Positions 24,745-33,429 of a DNA stretch of 64,000 bases are shown in pieces (position 1 is the stretch's first letter; each line of letters opens with the position of its first letter). The stretch is from Streptomyces sp. AV19. Its GTDB lineage: Bacteria > Actinomycetota > Actinomycetes > Streptomycetales > Streptomycetaceae. Location of the stretch: assembly GCF_015999245.1 (NCBI RefSeq), contig NZ_JAEAMR010000022.1, positions 575,991-639,990 of the forward strand, given 5' to 3'. Below the pieces are notes generated by a model, which was given only the letters and a program-made list of their open reading frames with translations, was not told where the DNA came from and searched no databases. The translations under genes and the position numbers were made by a program.

Positions 24745-24885
24745 TTCCCTGTCGCCTACCGGGTTAGCTGACGGGTTCGGAGCAGGAAGGTCTCCTACGG
24801 CCCCCTCCGGAGAGAGTTCCGATTCACCCCAGGGAACAGGTGGTTCCCCGGCTCCCCTGGCTCGCGCCGTACGGGGACTCGGCGA
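24745..24885 (-). promoter_or_regulatory. c-di-AMP (ydaO/yuaA) riboswitch leader
   Basis: Read on the minus strand, the leader contains the conserved ydaO elements in order: a GGGGTGAATCGGAAC core, ACTCTCTCCGG, and CGAACCCGTCAGCTAACCCG followed by GGCGACAGGGAAGGA shortly before the peptidase start. The PAGCTAAC-like core and the closing GGCGACAGG segment are diagnostic. Binding of cyclic di-AMP normally terminates transcription. The 5' boundary is approximate. Confidence 0.9.
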
Positions 24886-25034
24886 TGGCTGCCCGGGGCC
24901 GCGGTTGCGGCTCCGATCTGACGGACTGCCGCCCCGAAGCTAATCGGCGTCAGATTCGAACGGCAAACGGAACGGCGGTTTCGTGACGCACGCCACACCA
25001 CTCCCGTGCAACCACCTTGCCAATTCGGGCATAA

Positions 25035-25072
25035 CGGAGGCGCGTGGGTCCCGTTGACCCCACGCGCCTCCG
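25035..25072 (-). terminator. Hairpin terminator downstream of the M16 operon
   Basis: Perfect 14-bp stem CGGAGGCGCGTGGG with a 10-base loop, between the M16 gene stop and the riboswitch promoter region. Confidence 0.8.
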
Positions 25073-25115
25073 TGCTCAGGCGCATTGACCCGCTTCTGAG
25101 CCGCCGTCAAGCGAA

Positions 25116-25167
25116 AATCCGCTGTCAGGCGGGTCCGTCCTCGGACAGGAATCCGCTGTCAGGCGGG
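25116..25167. repeat. 18-bp direct repeat spanning a stop codon
   Basis: AATCCGCTGTCAGGCGGG occurs at 25116-25133 and 25150-25167, a 34-base period. The second copy contains the TGA (25159-25161) of the leftward M16 gene, so the first copy lies in its 3' untranslated region. Confidence 0.7.
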
Positions 25168-26574
25168 AATCACCGTCACCTCGCCGATCCCGAGCGCCTT
25201 GACGGGCTCGGCGATCTCGGCGGCGTCCCCGACGAGGACCGTGACCAGGCGGTCGGCCGGGAAGGCGGCCACGACGGCCGCCGTGGCCTCCACCGTGCCG
25301 GTCTCCGCGAGGCGTTCGTAGAGCCGGGCCTGGAAGTCGTCGGCGAGGTGCTGCTCGACCTGGTCGGCGAGGGTGCCCGCGACGGCCGCCGCCGTCTCGT
25401 ACTTGAGCGGGGCGACGCCCACGAGGTTCTGCACGGCGACGTCGCGCTCGGTGTCCGTCAGGCCCTCGGCGGCGAGGGTGCGCAGCACGGTCCACAGATC
25501 CGCCAGCGCCGGGCCGGTGTTGGGGGTGTCGACCGAGCCGCTGACGGCCAGCATGGCGGTGCCCGTCCCGTCGGGGGCGGAGCGCAGGACCTGGGCGAAG
25601 GCGCGGACGCCGTAGGTGTAGCCCTTCTCCTCGCGCAGCACCTTGTCGAGCCGGGAGGTCAGGGTGCCGCCCAGGCAGTAGGTGCCGAGCACCTGGGCGG
25701 GCCAGACGCTGTCGTGCCGGTCGGCGCCGGTACGGCCGATGAGCAACTGCGTCTGGACGGCGCCCGGGCGGTCCACGATGATCACGCGGCCGGTGTCGTC
25801 GGCGGAGACGGGCGGCACGGGCCGGGGCTCGGCCGGGGAGCCCGTCCAGGCGCCGAGGGTGTCGGCGAGCGCCTGGTCGAGGTCGACGCCGGTGAGGTCG
25901 CCCACGACCACGGCGGTGGCGGTGGCCGGGCGGACGTGCGCCTCGTAGAAGGCCCGGACGGACGCGGCGTCGATGCGCTCGACCGTCTCCTGGGTGCCCT
26001 GGCGCGGCCGCGACATCCGCGAGTCGGCCGGGAAGAGCGTGTCCGACAGGGCCATGGCGGCCCGGCGGGCCGGGTTGGCCAGCTCGTGGGGGATCTCGTC
26101 GAGGCGGTTGAGGACCAGGCGCTCGATCTCGTTGTCGGGGAAGGCGGGGGCGCGCAGGGCGTCCGCGAGCAGGCCGAGGGCCTTGGGCAGCCGGGAGGCC
26201 GGGACCTCCAGCGACAGCCGGACGCCCGGGTGGTCGGCGTGCGCGTCGAGGGTGGCGCCGCAGCGCTCCAGCTCGGCGGTGAAGTCCTCGGCACTGAGCT
26301 TGTCGGTGCCCTCGGAGAACGCCCGGGCCATGATCGTGGCCACTCCGTCGAGCCCCGCGGGCTCGGCGTCCAGCGGCGCGTCCAGGCTGACCTCGACGGC
26401 GACGACCTGCTGGCCGGGGCGGTGGCAGCGCAGCACCGTCAGGCCGTTGGGCAGCACCCCGCGGCCGGGGGCCGGGAAGTCCCAGGGCGTGGCCGTGCCC
26501 GGCCGGGGCTGCGGGTGGAAGTGCATGGTGGGCTCGGCGGTGTCGGTGGCGCCCACGACTGCGGCGTCGGTCAC
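25159..26574 (-). CDS. M16-family peptidase homologue, non-catalytic partner type
   Basis: A 471-residue protein of the pitrilysin/insulinase fold. It lacks the HxxEH zinc motif: the equivalent region reads LDGVATIMARAFSEGTDKLS. It keeps the C-terminal Arg...Tyr substrate-binding pair in LTSRLDKVLREEKGYTYGVRAF. In two-subunit M16B enzymes this is the partner subunit, and the catalytic one is encoded just upstream. Its GTG start overlaps that gene's stop by 4 bases (GTGA). The pair probably forms a cytoplasmic heterodimeric oligopeptidase. Confidence 0.9.
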   Translation of the reverse strand: MTDAAVVGATDTAEPTMHFHPQPRPGTATPWDFPAPGRGVLPNGLTVLRCHRPGQQVVAVEVSLDAPLDAEPAGLDGVATIMARAFSEGTDKLSAEDFTAELERCGATLDAHADHPGVRLSLEVPASRLPKALGLLADALRAPAFPDNEIERLVLNRLDEIPHELANPARRAAMALSDTLFPADSRMSRPRQGTQETVERIDAASVRAFYEAHVRPATATAVVVGDLTGVDLDQALADTLGAWTGSPAEPRPVPPVSADDTGRVIIVDRPGAVQTQLLIGRTGADRHDSVWPAQVLGTYCLGGTLTSRLDKVLREEKGYTYGVRAFAQVLRSAPDGTGTAMLAVSGSVDTPNTGPALADLWTVLRTLAAEGLTDTERDVAVQNLVGVAPLKYETAAAVAGTLADQVEQHLADDFQARLYERLAETGTVEATAAVVAAFPADRLVTVLVGDAAEIAEPVKALGIGEVTVIPA

Positions 26575-27941
26575 TGGGCCGTCTCCTGTTCCTGTGCGTT
26601 GTCGTCGGCCTGTGCGGCGTCGTCGGCGTCGGCCTGCGGGCCGGTCGGTTCGTACACCAGCACCGCGCGGTTGTCCGGGTGGAGGCGGGCCTTGGCCACG
26701 GCCCGCACCTCCTCCGGGGTGATGTCCAGGACGCGCTGCACGGCGGTGAGCGCGAGCTGCGGGTCGCCGAAGAGCACGGCGTAGCGGCACAGTTCGTCGG
26801 CGCGGCCGCTGACCGTGGCCAGCCGGTCGAGCCACTCGCGCTCCAGCTGGGCCTGGGCGCGCTCCATCTCCTGCGGGGTGGGGCCCTCCAGGGCGAAACG
26901 GGCCAGCTCCTCGTCGACCGCCTTCTCGATGGCGGGGGCCTCGACGCCGGCCGAGGCCTTGACGTCCAGCCAGCCGAGCGAGGGGGCGCCCGCCAGGCGC
27001 AGCAGGCCGAAGCCGGCGGCGACGGCGCTGCGGTCGTGCCGGACCAGGCGGTTGTGCAGCCGGGAGGACTCGCCGCCGCCGAGCACGGTCAGCGCCAGGT
27101 CCGCGGCGTCCGCCTCGCGGGTGCCGTCGTGCGGCAGGCGGTAGGCGGCCATCAGGGCCCGGGAGGGCACCTCCTCCCGGACGACGTGACGCAGCTGCTC
27201 GCCGATGACGTCCGGCAGGCTGCCGTCGCGCGGGGGCTGCTTGCGGTCGTGGGCGGGGATGGAGCCGAAGTACTTCTCGACCCAGGCGAGCGTCTGCTCG
27301 GTGTCGATGTCGCCGACGACGGAGAGGACCGCGTTGCCCGGCGCGTAGTACGTGCGGAAGAACTCCCGCGCGTCCTCCAGGGAGGTGGCGTCCAGGTCGG
27401 CCATGGAGCCGATGGGCGTGTGGTGGTAGGGGTGGCCCTCGGGGTAGGCCATCGCCGTCAGCTGCTCGAAGGCGGTGCCGTAGGGCACGTTGTCGTAGCG
27501 CTGGCGGCGCTCGTTCTTGACGACGTCGCGCTGGTTCTCCATGGACTCGTCGTCGAGCGCGGTGAGCAGCGAGCCCATCCGGTCGGCTTCCAGCCACAGC
27601 GCCAGCTCCACCTGGTGGGCGGGCATGGTCTCGAAGTAGTTGGTCCGCTCGAAGCTGGTGGTGCCGTTGAGCGAGCCGCCGGCGCCCTGCACCAGCTCGA
27701 AGTGGCCGTTCCCCGTGACCTGCGCCGAGCCCTGGAACATCAGGTGCTCGAAGAGGTGGGCGAGGCCGGTGCGGCCCTCGACCTCGTGCCGCGAGCCGAC
27801 GTCGTACCAGAGGCAGACGGCCGCGACCGGGGTCAGATGGTCCTCGGAGAGCACGACCCTCAGGCCATTGGCCAGGCGGTGCTCGGTCGCTGTCAGGCCG
27901 CCGGTACCGGCCCGCTGCGCGGCCGTGTGACCCATGGGCAT
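26571..27941 (-). CDS. M16-family zinc metallopeptidase, catalytic subunit
   Basis: A 456-residue M16B peptidase. The inverted zinc motif HLFEH lies in GLAHLFEHLMFQG (about residue 61), and the downstream Glu ligand is in the ENQRDVVKNERRQRYDN region. It has no signal peptide. The C-terminal tail is acidic and Gln-rich. The ATG at 27941 follows GAAGGGACGTAC. It is the first gene of the pair with the non-catalytic homologue, and it is divergent from parC. Its biological substrate is unknown. Confidence 0.92.
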   Translation of the reverse strand: MPMGHTAAQRAGTGGLTATEHRLANGLRVVLSEDHLTPVAAVCLWYDVGSRHEVEGRTGLAHLFEHLMFQGSAQVTGNGHFELVQGAGGSLNGTTSFERTNYFETMPAHQVELALWLEADRMGSLLTALDDESMENQRDVVKNERRQRYDNVPYGTAFEQLTAMAYPEGHPYHHTPIGSMADLDATSLEDAREFFRTYYAPGNAVLSVVGDIDTEQTLAWVEKYFGSIPAHDRKQPPRDGSLPDVIGEQLRHVVREEVPSRALMAAYRLPHDGTREADAADLALTVLGGGESSRLHNRLVRHDRSAVAAGFGLLRLAGAPSLGWLDVKASAGVEAPAIEKAVDEELARFALEGPTPQEMERAQAQLEREWLDRLATVSGRADELCRYAVLFGDPQLALTAVQRVLDITPEEVRAVAKARLHPDNRAVLVYEPTGPQADADDAAQADDNAQEQETAQ

Positions 27942-28179
27942 GTACGTCCCTTCGATCGCTTGCTTCTCGCCGCGTCGCGCGCCGCCGCATCCCGTGGCGC
28001 CCCGCGACGGCTCGCGGATGAACAGTGCTGTCACTGTATGCAAGCGCACTGACATCCCGCGAAGTTCCCGGCCGGGTCCCTCTTGCGGACGGGTCGCGGT
28101 CGGCGTTGTCGGTGGGGCGGTCCACAATGGTCGGCGTCGTACCCACCCCCGGCAATCGATCGAAGGAGCCGCAGCCGCG

Positions 28180-30639
28180 ATGGCCCGCCGCAGCACGAAG
28201 ACCCCGCCGCCGGAAGAGTTCGAGGAGCGCATCCTCGACATCGACGTCGTCGACGAGATGCAGGGCTCCTTCCTCGAGTACGCCTACTCCGTCATCTACT
28301 CCCGCGCCCTGCCCGACGCCCGCGACGGCCTCAAGCCGGTGCAGCGCCGCATCCTCTTCCAGATGAACGACATGGGCCTGCGGCCCGAGCGCGGCTACGT
28401 GAAGTGCGCCCGCGTCGTCGGCGAGGTCATGGGCAAGCTGCACCCGCACGGCGACGCGTCCATCTACGACGCGCTGGTGCGCATGGCGCAGCCGTTCTCG
28501 ATGCGCGTGCCGCTGGTCGACGGGCACGGCAACTTCGGCTCGCTGGGCAACGACGACCCGCCGGCCGCCATGCGGTACACCGAGGCCCGGATGGCCTCCA
28601 CAACGGCGCTGATGACCGCCTCCATCGAGGAGGACACGGTCGATTTCACGCCCAACTACGACGGCAGCGAGCAGGAGCCGGTGGCCCTCCCGGCCGCCTA
28701 TCCGAACCTGCTGGTCAACGGCGCGACGGGCATCGCCGTCGGCATGGCGACCAACATGCCGCCGCACAACCTGGGCGAGGTGATCGCCGCCGCCCGGCAC
28801 CTGATCCGGCATCCGAACGCCGACCTCGACACCCTGATGAGGTACGTCCCCGGCCCGGACCTGCCCACGGGCGGCCGGATCGTGGGCCTCGGCGGCATCC
28901 GGGACGCGTACGAGACGGGCCGCGGCACCTTCAAGATCCGCGCCACCGTCTCGGTCGAGAGCGTGACCGCCCGCCGCAAGGGCCTGGTGGTGACCGAGCT
29001 GCCGTTCGCGGTGGGCCCGGAGAAGGTCATCTCCAAGATCAAGGACCTGGTCGGCTCGAAGAAGCTCCAGGGCATCGCCGATGTGAAGGACCTCACCGAC
29101 CGCGCCCACGGCCTGCGGCTGGTCATCGAGATCAAGAACGGCTTCAACCCCGAGGCCGTGCTGGAGCAGCTCTACAAGCTGACGCCGATGGAGGAGTCCT
29201 TCGGCATCAACAACGTCGCGCTGGTGGACGGTCAGCCGCTGACGCTCGGCCTCAAGGAGCTGCTGGAGGTCTACGTCGACCACCGCTTCGAGGTGGTGCG
29301 GCGGCGCAGCGAGTTCCGTCGCGGCAAGCGGCGTGACCGGCTTCACCTGGTCGAGGGTCTTCTGACGGCGCTCGTTGACATCGACGAGGTCATCCGGATC
29401 ATTCGATCGAGCGATAACGCGTCGGAGGCCAAGTCGTCACTCGTGGAGCGGTTCTCGCTCTCCGACGTGCAGACCCAGTACATCCTCGACACCCCGCTGC
29501 GCCGTCTGACGAAGTTCGACCGGATCGAGCTGGAGTCGGAGCGCGACAAGCTCACCTCGGAGATCGAGGAACTGACCCGGATCCTGGAGTCCGACGCCGA
29601 GCTGCGCAAGCTCGTCTCCGCCGAACTGGCCGACGTGGCGAAGAAGTTCGGCACCGACCGGCGCACGGTCCTGCTGGAGTCGGCGGGCACTCCAGCGTCG
29701 GCCGTCCCCCTCCAGGTCGCCGACGACCCCTGCCGGGTGCTGCTCTCCTCCACCGGCCTCCTGGCCCGCACGGCCACCGGCGAGCCCCTCACTCCGGAGG
29801 CGGGCGAGGCCAAGCGCGTGAAGCACGACGTGATCGTCTCGGCCGTCCCGGCGACGGCTCTCGGCGAGGTGGGCGTGGTCACCTCCGCAGGCCGCCTGCT
29901 GCGGCTGCGGGTGATCGACCTGCCGCAGCTCCCCGGAACGGCGTCCGCGCCGAACCTGGCCGGCGGCGTCCCCCTGCCGGAGTTCCTGAGCCTGGAGGAC
30001 GACGAGCGGGCGGTCTGCCTCACCACGCTCGACGAGTCCTCGCCGGGCCTGGCGATCGGCACGGAGCAGGGCGTCGTCAAGCGCGTGGTCCCCGACTACC
30101 CGGCCAACAAGGACGAGCTGGAGGTGATCGGCCTCAAGGAGGGCGACCGGATCGTCGGCGCGGTCGAGCTGCGCACCGGCGAGGAGGACCTGGTCTTCAT
30201 CACCGACGACGCGCAGCTGCTGCGCTACCAGGCCGCGCAGGTGCGTCCGCAGGGCCGGCCGGCCGGCGGCATGGCGGGGGTCAAGCTGTCCTCGGGGGCG
30301 AAGGTGATCTCGTTCACCGCCGTCGACCCGGCGGAGGACGCCGCGGTGTTCACGGTGGCCGGTGCCAAGGGCGGCCTCCCCGGCGCCGCCTCGGAGGGCA
30401 CGGCGAAGCTGACCCCGTTCGACCAGTACCCGCGCAAGGGCCGGGCCACGGGTGGCGTCCGCTGCCAGCGCTTCCTCAAGGGCGAGGACTGCCTGGTCCT
30501 GGCCTGGGCGGGCACCTCCCCGGCCCGCGCCGCGAACGCGTCGGGCACCCCCGTCGCCCTCCCGGACCCCGACCCGCGCCGCGACGGCTCGGGGACGCCG
30601 CTCCCGAAGCCGGTGACGTCGGTGGCGGGTCCGGTCTAG
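28180..30639 (+). CDS. parC: DNA topoisomerase IV subunit A (GyrA-like)
   Basis: The 819-residue breakage-reunion subunit of a type IIA topoisomerase that separates replicated chromosomes. Motifs: LPDARDGLKPVQRRIL, KLHPHGDASIYDALVRMAQ, GHGNFGSLGNDDPPAAMRYTE (catalytic Tyr), and NATGIAVGMATN-like NGATGIAVGMATNMPPHN. The C-terminal domain is a gyrase-like beta-pinwheel without an obvious canonical GyrA box (QRRGGKG), which favours topo IV over gyrase. parE lies about 9 kb downstream on the other strand. The ATG follows CGAAGGAGCCGCAGCCGCG. Confidence 0.92.
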   Translation: MARRSTKTPPPEEFEERILDIDVVDEMQGSFLEYAYSVIYSRALPDARDGLKPVQRRILFQMNDMGLRPERGYVKCARVVGEVMGKLHPHGDASIYDALVRMAQPFSMRVPLVDGHGNFGSLGNDDPPAAMRYTEARMASTTALMTASIEEDTVDFTPNYDGSEQEPVALPAAYPNLLVNGATGIAVGMATNMPPHNLGEVIAAARHLIRHPNADLDTLMRYVPGPDLPTGGRIVGLGGIRDAYETGRGTFKIRATVSVESVTARRKGLVVTELPFAVGPEKVISKIKDLVGSKKLQGIADVKDLTDRAHGLRLVIEIKNGFNPEAVLEQLYKLTPMEESFGINNVALVDGQPLTLGLKELLEVYVDHRFEVVRRRSEFRRGKRRDRLHLVEGLLTALVDIDEVIRIIRSSDNASEAKSSLVERFSLSDVQTQYILDTPLRRLTKFDRIELESERDKLTSEIEELTRILESDAELRKLVSAELADVAKKFGTDRRTVLLESAGTPASAVPLQVADDPCRVLLSSTGLLARTATGEPLTPEAGEAKRVKHDVIVSAVPATALGEVGVVTSAGRLLRLRVIDLPQLPGTASAPNLAGGVPLPEFLSLEDDERAVCLTTLDESSPGLAIGTEQGVVKRVVPDYPANKDELEVIGLKEGDRIVGAVELRTGEEDLVFITDDAQLLRYQAAQVRPQGRPAGGMAGVKLSSGAKVISFTAVDPAEDAAVFTVAGAKGGLPGAASEGTAKLTPFDQYPRKGRATGGVRCQRFLKGEDCLVLAWAGTSPARAANASGTPVALPDPDPRRDGSGTPLPKPVTSVAGPV

Positions 30640-31204
30640 GCCGACGGGCGCCGGGCGGACGGACGGGAGTCCGGCCTGCCCGGCGGTGCCGGCTGTGCGC
30701 CCGGCGGACGAGGGAGCGGTGCCGGTCCGGGCACCGCCCCCCACCCCGGGGCCGGGGACAACCGCACGGAGCGCGACCCCTGCTCACGCCGCGGGGCCGG
30801 GGCGCGTCCCGTTCAAGTGCGCGGCGGGGGGCCGCCTTCACTACGCGACAGGCGGTACGGGGGCGAAGCCGTGCGGTGCCGCGGGGGCTCGGCACCGACC
30901 GAACCCCCGCGATGGTCCGGAGCCTTGGCTCACGACGGAGCCGCAGGCGAAGCCACGGAGCGCAGGAGACCGAACTCCGCGCCCAGTTCCGGCGCCGCCC
31001 GCCCACCCGCTACGGGCCCGCCTTCGGTGTTCTCGTCGAGCTGCGCGGCGCCGGCTCCTGGCCCCCTGGCCCCGGGACGGTAGGCACAGCTCCGGTTCAC
31101 CCGGCAGAGCCGCGAACCGGAACCAGAAGTGGAGGGGGCGAAGCCCCCGCCCGCCGCCCGGGTCCGGGAAACGACGAAAGGGCGGGGCGGGGGCAAACCC
31201 CACC
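30640..31204. other. 565-base intergenic region between convergent parC and CobW genes
   Basis: No gene with a credible ribosome site and Streptomyces-like codon use was found. The segment is extremely GC-rich. It contains short hairpins, the clearest being GGGGGCGAAGCCCCC near 31135, which could act in termination. Degenerate repeat-like sequence is possible. Confidence 0.5.
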
Positions 31205-32284
31205 TCACCCCTGCGTATACCGCAACACCCCCCACATGCTCCGCTCATCCACGTCCCCCGCCCCCTCCCCCACCCTCCGGCACCCCTCCAGCCCCTCCCG
31301 CAACGCACCCCCGTCAATCCCGCTCCCAATCATCACCAGCTGCGTGGTGCGCGCCTCCGAGCGCCCCCACGCCGACCGGTGCATCCGCAGGAAGTCCCCC
31401 ACCGCGTGGAGCGCGAACTTCTGCCGGTGGCCGGGCACTCCGAAGTACACGAACCCCTTGATCCGGTAGAGCCCCTCCGGCCTCCGGTCGAGGAAGTCCA
31501 TGAACAGCCGCGGATGCAGCGGCTCCTCGGAGACGAACTCGACGCTCTCGTAGGCGGCGTGCAGATGCCCGTCGTGACCGTCATGCCCGTCATGACCGTC
31601 ATCGTGCTCATGCGCCTCGTGGACCAGATCCTCGAACGACAACTGCCGGATCTCCTCCAGCCGTTCCTCCCGCGGCCTGCGGTCGAAGAGCAGCTCGGGA
31701 TCCACCCGCCCGTACGAGGCGGCGACGACGGGCGTCCCGGGCGCCAGCTCCGCCAGCGTCCCCGCCAGTTCCTCCCGCTCCGCCTCCCCGATGCGGTCCG
31801 TCTTGTTGAGGACCACGAGATCGGCGATGCCCAAGTGCCGGTCCAGCTCGGGATGCCGGACCCGGGTCCGCCCGAACTCCGCGGCGTCCACCACCTCGAC
31901 CAGCCCGCCGTACATGATCTCCGTGTTGTCGCTGGCGAGGATCATCCGGACGAGTTCCTGCGGCTCGGCGAGCCCGCTCGCCTCGATGACGATGACGTCG
32001 ATGCGGGCCGCGGGCCGGGACAGCCGGTCCAGGAAGGCGTCCAGGTCGCTGGTGTCCACGGCACAGCACAGACAGCCGTTGCCCAGCGACACCATGGAGG
32101 AGCCGACCTGCCCGGCCACGCTCATGGCGTCGATCTCGATGCTGCCGAAGTCGTTGACGACCACACCGACGCGGCTGCCCCCGCTGTGGGCGAGCAGGTG
32201 GTTGAGCAGGGTGGTCTTGCCCGAACCGAGGAAACCCGCCAGCACGATGACCGGGATCTGTCGCTTGGTCTCGCGGATGGTCAC
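31205..32284 (-). CDS. CobW/COG0523-family GTPase, putative metallochaperone
   Basis: A 359-residue G3E GTPase. The Walker A sequence is AGFLGSGKTTLLNHLL, the metal-binding CxCC motif sits in LGNGCLCCAVD, and the guanine-specificity motif is VLNKTD. A histidine-rich loop with three DGHDGH-type repeats (about residues 230-245) precedes the C-terminal CobW_C domain. Such proteins deliver or store Zn, Co or other metals. The GTG at 32284 follows GGAGGCTTTCCGC. It is divergent from the iron-box-controlled gene. No Zur box was recognised, so the metal is uncertain. Confidence 0.88.
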   Translation of the reverse strand: MTIRETKRQIPVIVLAGFLGSGKTTLLNHLLAHSGGSRVGVVVNDFGSIEIDAMSVAGQVGSSMVSLGNGCLCCAVDTSDLDAFLDRLSRPAARIDVIVIEASGLAEPQELVRMILASDNTEIMYGGLVEVVDAAEFGRTRVRHPELDRHLGIADLVVLNKTDRIGEAEREELAGTLAELAPGTPVVAASYGRVDPELLFDRRPREERLEEIRQLSFEDLVHEAHEHDDGHDGHDGHDGHLHAAYESVEFVSEEPLHPRLFMDFLDRRPEGLYRIKGFVYFGVPGHRQKFALHAVGDFLRMHRSAWGRSEARTTQLVMIGSGIDGGALREGLEGCRRVGEGAGDVDERSMWGVLRYTQG

Positions 32285-32427
32285 GCGGAAAGCCTCCGTC
32301 GTCGGGCCCGGAGCGCCTCTCGGGCGCTCCGGGAGCTGTCAGCCGGGCACGCGGGGCCCGGGAGCCCCACCCGCACCAGGATATGGTCGTACCGGAAACG
32401 GCCTTCCGAGCCAGGGCGTTCCGCCAG

Positions 32428-32446
32428 TCAGGTTAGGCTCACCTAT
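32428..32446 (+). promoter_or_regulatory. Iron box (DmdR/IdeR-type operator)
   Basis: TCAGGTTAGGCTCACCTAT matches the 19-bp actinobacterial iron box TTAGGTTAGGCTAACCTAA at 16 positions. It abuts the GTG start at 32447, so the bound regulator would block transcription or initiation directly. DmdR1 (IdeR/DtxR family) with Fe2+ is the expected repressor. Confidence 0.8.
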
Positions 32447-33352
32447 GTGAGCACGTGCGCGACCGCCTCCCTGATGCTGGCCGAACCCCTCTCCGGCACC
32501 GCCGCCACCGCGCGCACCTGGCTGCTGATCGAGCAGCCCGGACCGTGGGGCGCCAAGGCGCTCACCGCGAGCCACCTCGACCCCGGGACGGGCCGGGCGC
32601 TGGAGGAGGCCGCCGCCGGTACGGGCGTACGGATCGCCCTGATCCGCCGCCCCGGACGGCACGCGGACTGTCACAGCCCCGGCACCCGGCGGATCTTCGT
32701 CGCCCACACCGCGCCCGGCCGCTCCTGGATCCGTACGGCCGGGGTCACCGACCCCGCGCTCCTCCTGGACCTGGACTTCGCGGCGCTCGGCGCCGGGGAG
32801 CACGGCGGTCTGGGAGAGCCGTACGAGGGCGAGCCCCTCGCGCTGGTGTGCACCAACGGCAAACGGGACCGCTGCTGCGCCCTGCTGGGCCGGCCCCTGG
32901 CGGCCGAGCTGACCGCCGCGGGCGGGACCGAGGTCTGGGAGGTGACCCACATAGGCGGCCACCGCTTCGCGCCGACCCTCCTCGTGCTGCCGTACGGCTA
33001 CGCCTACGGCCGCGCCACCGCCCCCGCGGTCAAGGAGGTCCTGGAGGCGGCGCGCGAGGGCCGGATCGTCACCGCGAACTGCCGCGGCCGCTCCGCCTGG
33101 TCGCGCCCCGCCCAGGCCGCCGAGCTGGCGGTGCGGGCGCTGACCGGCGAGGAGGGCGCGGACGCCCTGGACGTGTCCGGGATCACGGGGTCGGCACCGC
33201 GCTGGACGGCGACCGTGGCCCACGCCGACGGACGGTCGTGGCGGGTCGTCGTCGAGCAGGGCGCCGCGACGCCGGCCCGGCCGGAGAGCTGCGGCCGCGC
33301 GCCGGTCTCACCGGCCCGGATGGACGTGGTCCACATCGAGCCGGTCACCTGA
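32447..33352 (+). CDS. Sucrase/ferredoxin-like (Apd1-type, thioredoxin-fold) protein under iron control
   Basis: A 301-residue protein of the sucrase/ferredoxin-like family. Diagnostic stretches are LVCTNGKRDRCCALLGRPLA and VTHIGGHRFAPTLLVLPYGYAYG, with Cys and His residues that in relatives bind a [2Fe-2S] cluster. The operator directly upstream predicts induction in iron starvation, so a reductase role in siderophore-iron use is a reasonable inference. The GTG at 32447 has no clear ribosome site and may belong to a leaderless message; the next in-frame ATG is about 14 codons on. Confidence 0.83.
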   Translation: MSTCATASLMLAEPLSGTAATARTWLLIEQPGPWGAKALTASHLDPGTGRALEEAAAGTGVRIALIRRPGRHADCHSPGTRRIFVAHTAPGRSWIRTAGVTDPALLLDLDFAALGAGEHGGLGEPYEGEPLALVCTNGKRDRCCALLGRPLAAELTAAGGTEVWEVTHIGGHRFAPTLLVLPYGYAYGRATAPAVKEVLEAAREGRIVTANCRGRSAWSRPAQAAELAVRALTGEEGADALDVSGITGSAPRWTATVAHADGRSWRVVVEQGAATPARPESCGRAPVSPARMDVVHIEPVT

Positions 33353-33429
33353 CGCACGTCGTCCGATGCCGGTCGTCCGACGCACGTCGTCCGACGCCGC
33401 TCTCCCGGCCCGGCCCCCGGCCGCCCGTC

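Noticed and set aside
25159..29346. A single 1,395-codon leftward frame covering the M16 genes and parC
   Set aside because: Only the 25159-26574 part encodes a recognisable protein; the rest is the complement of parC or a shadow of the catalytic M16 gene.
28180..30639. Gyrase subunit A instead of topoisomerase IV
   Set aside because: I see no canonical QRRGGKG GyrA box, and the locus pairs with a GyrB-like gene away from the replication origin; the topo IV call is kept, although the two are close relatives.
30640..31204. Short open frames in the parC-CobW interval as genes
   Set aside because: They are very GC-rich, have no ribosome sites and give no recognisable protein; the region is treated as noncoding.
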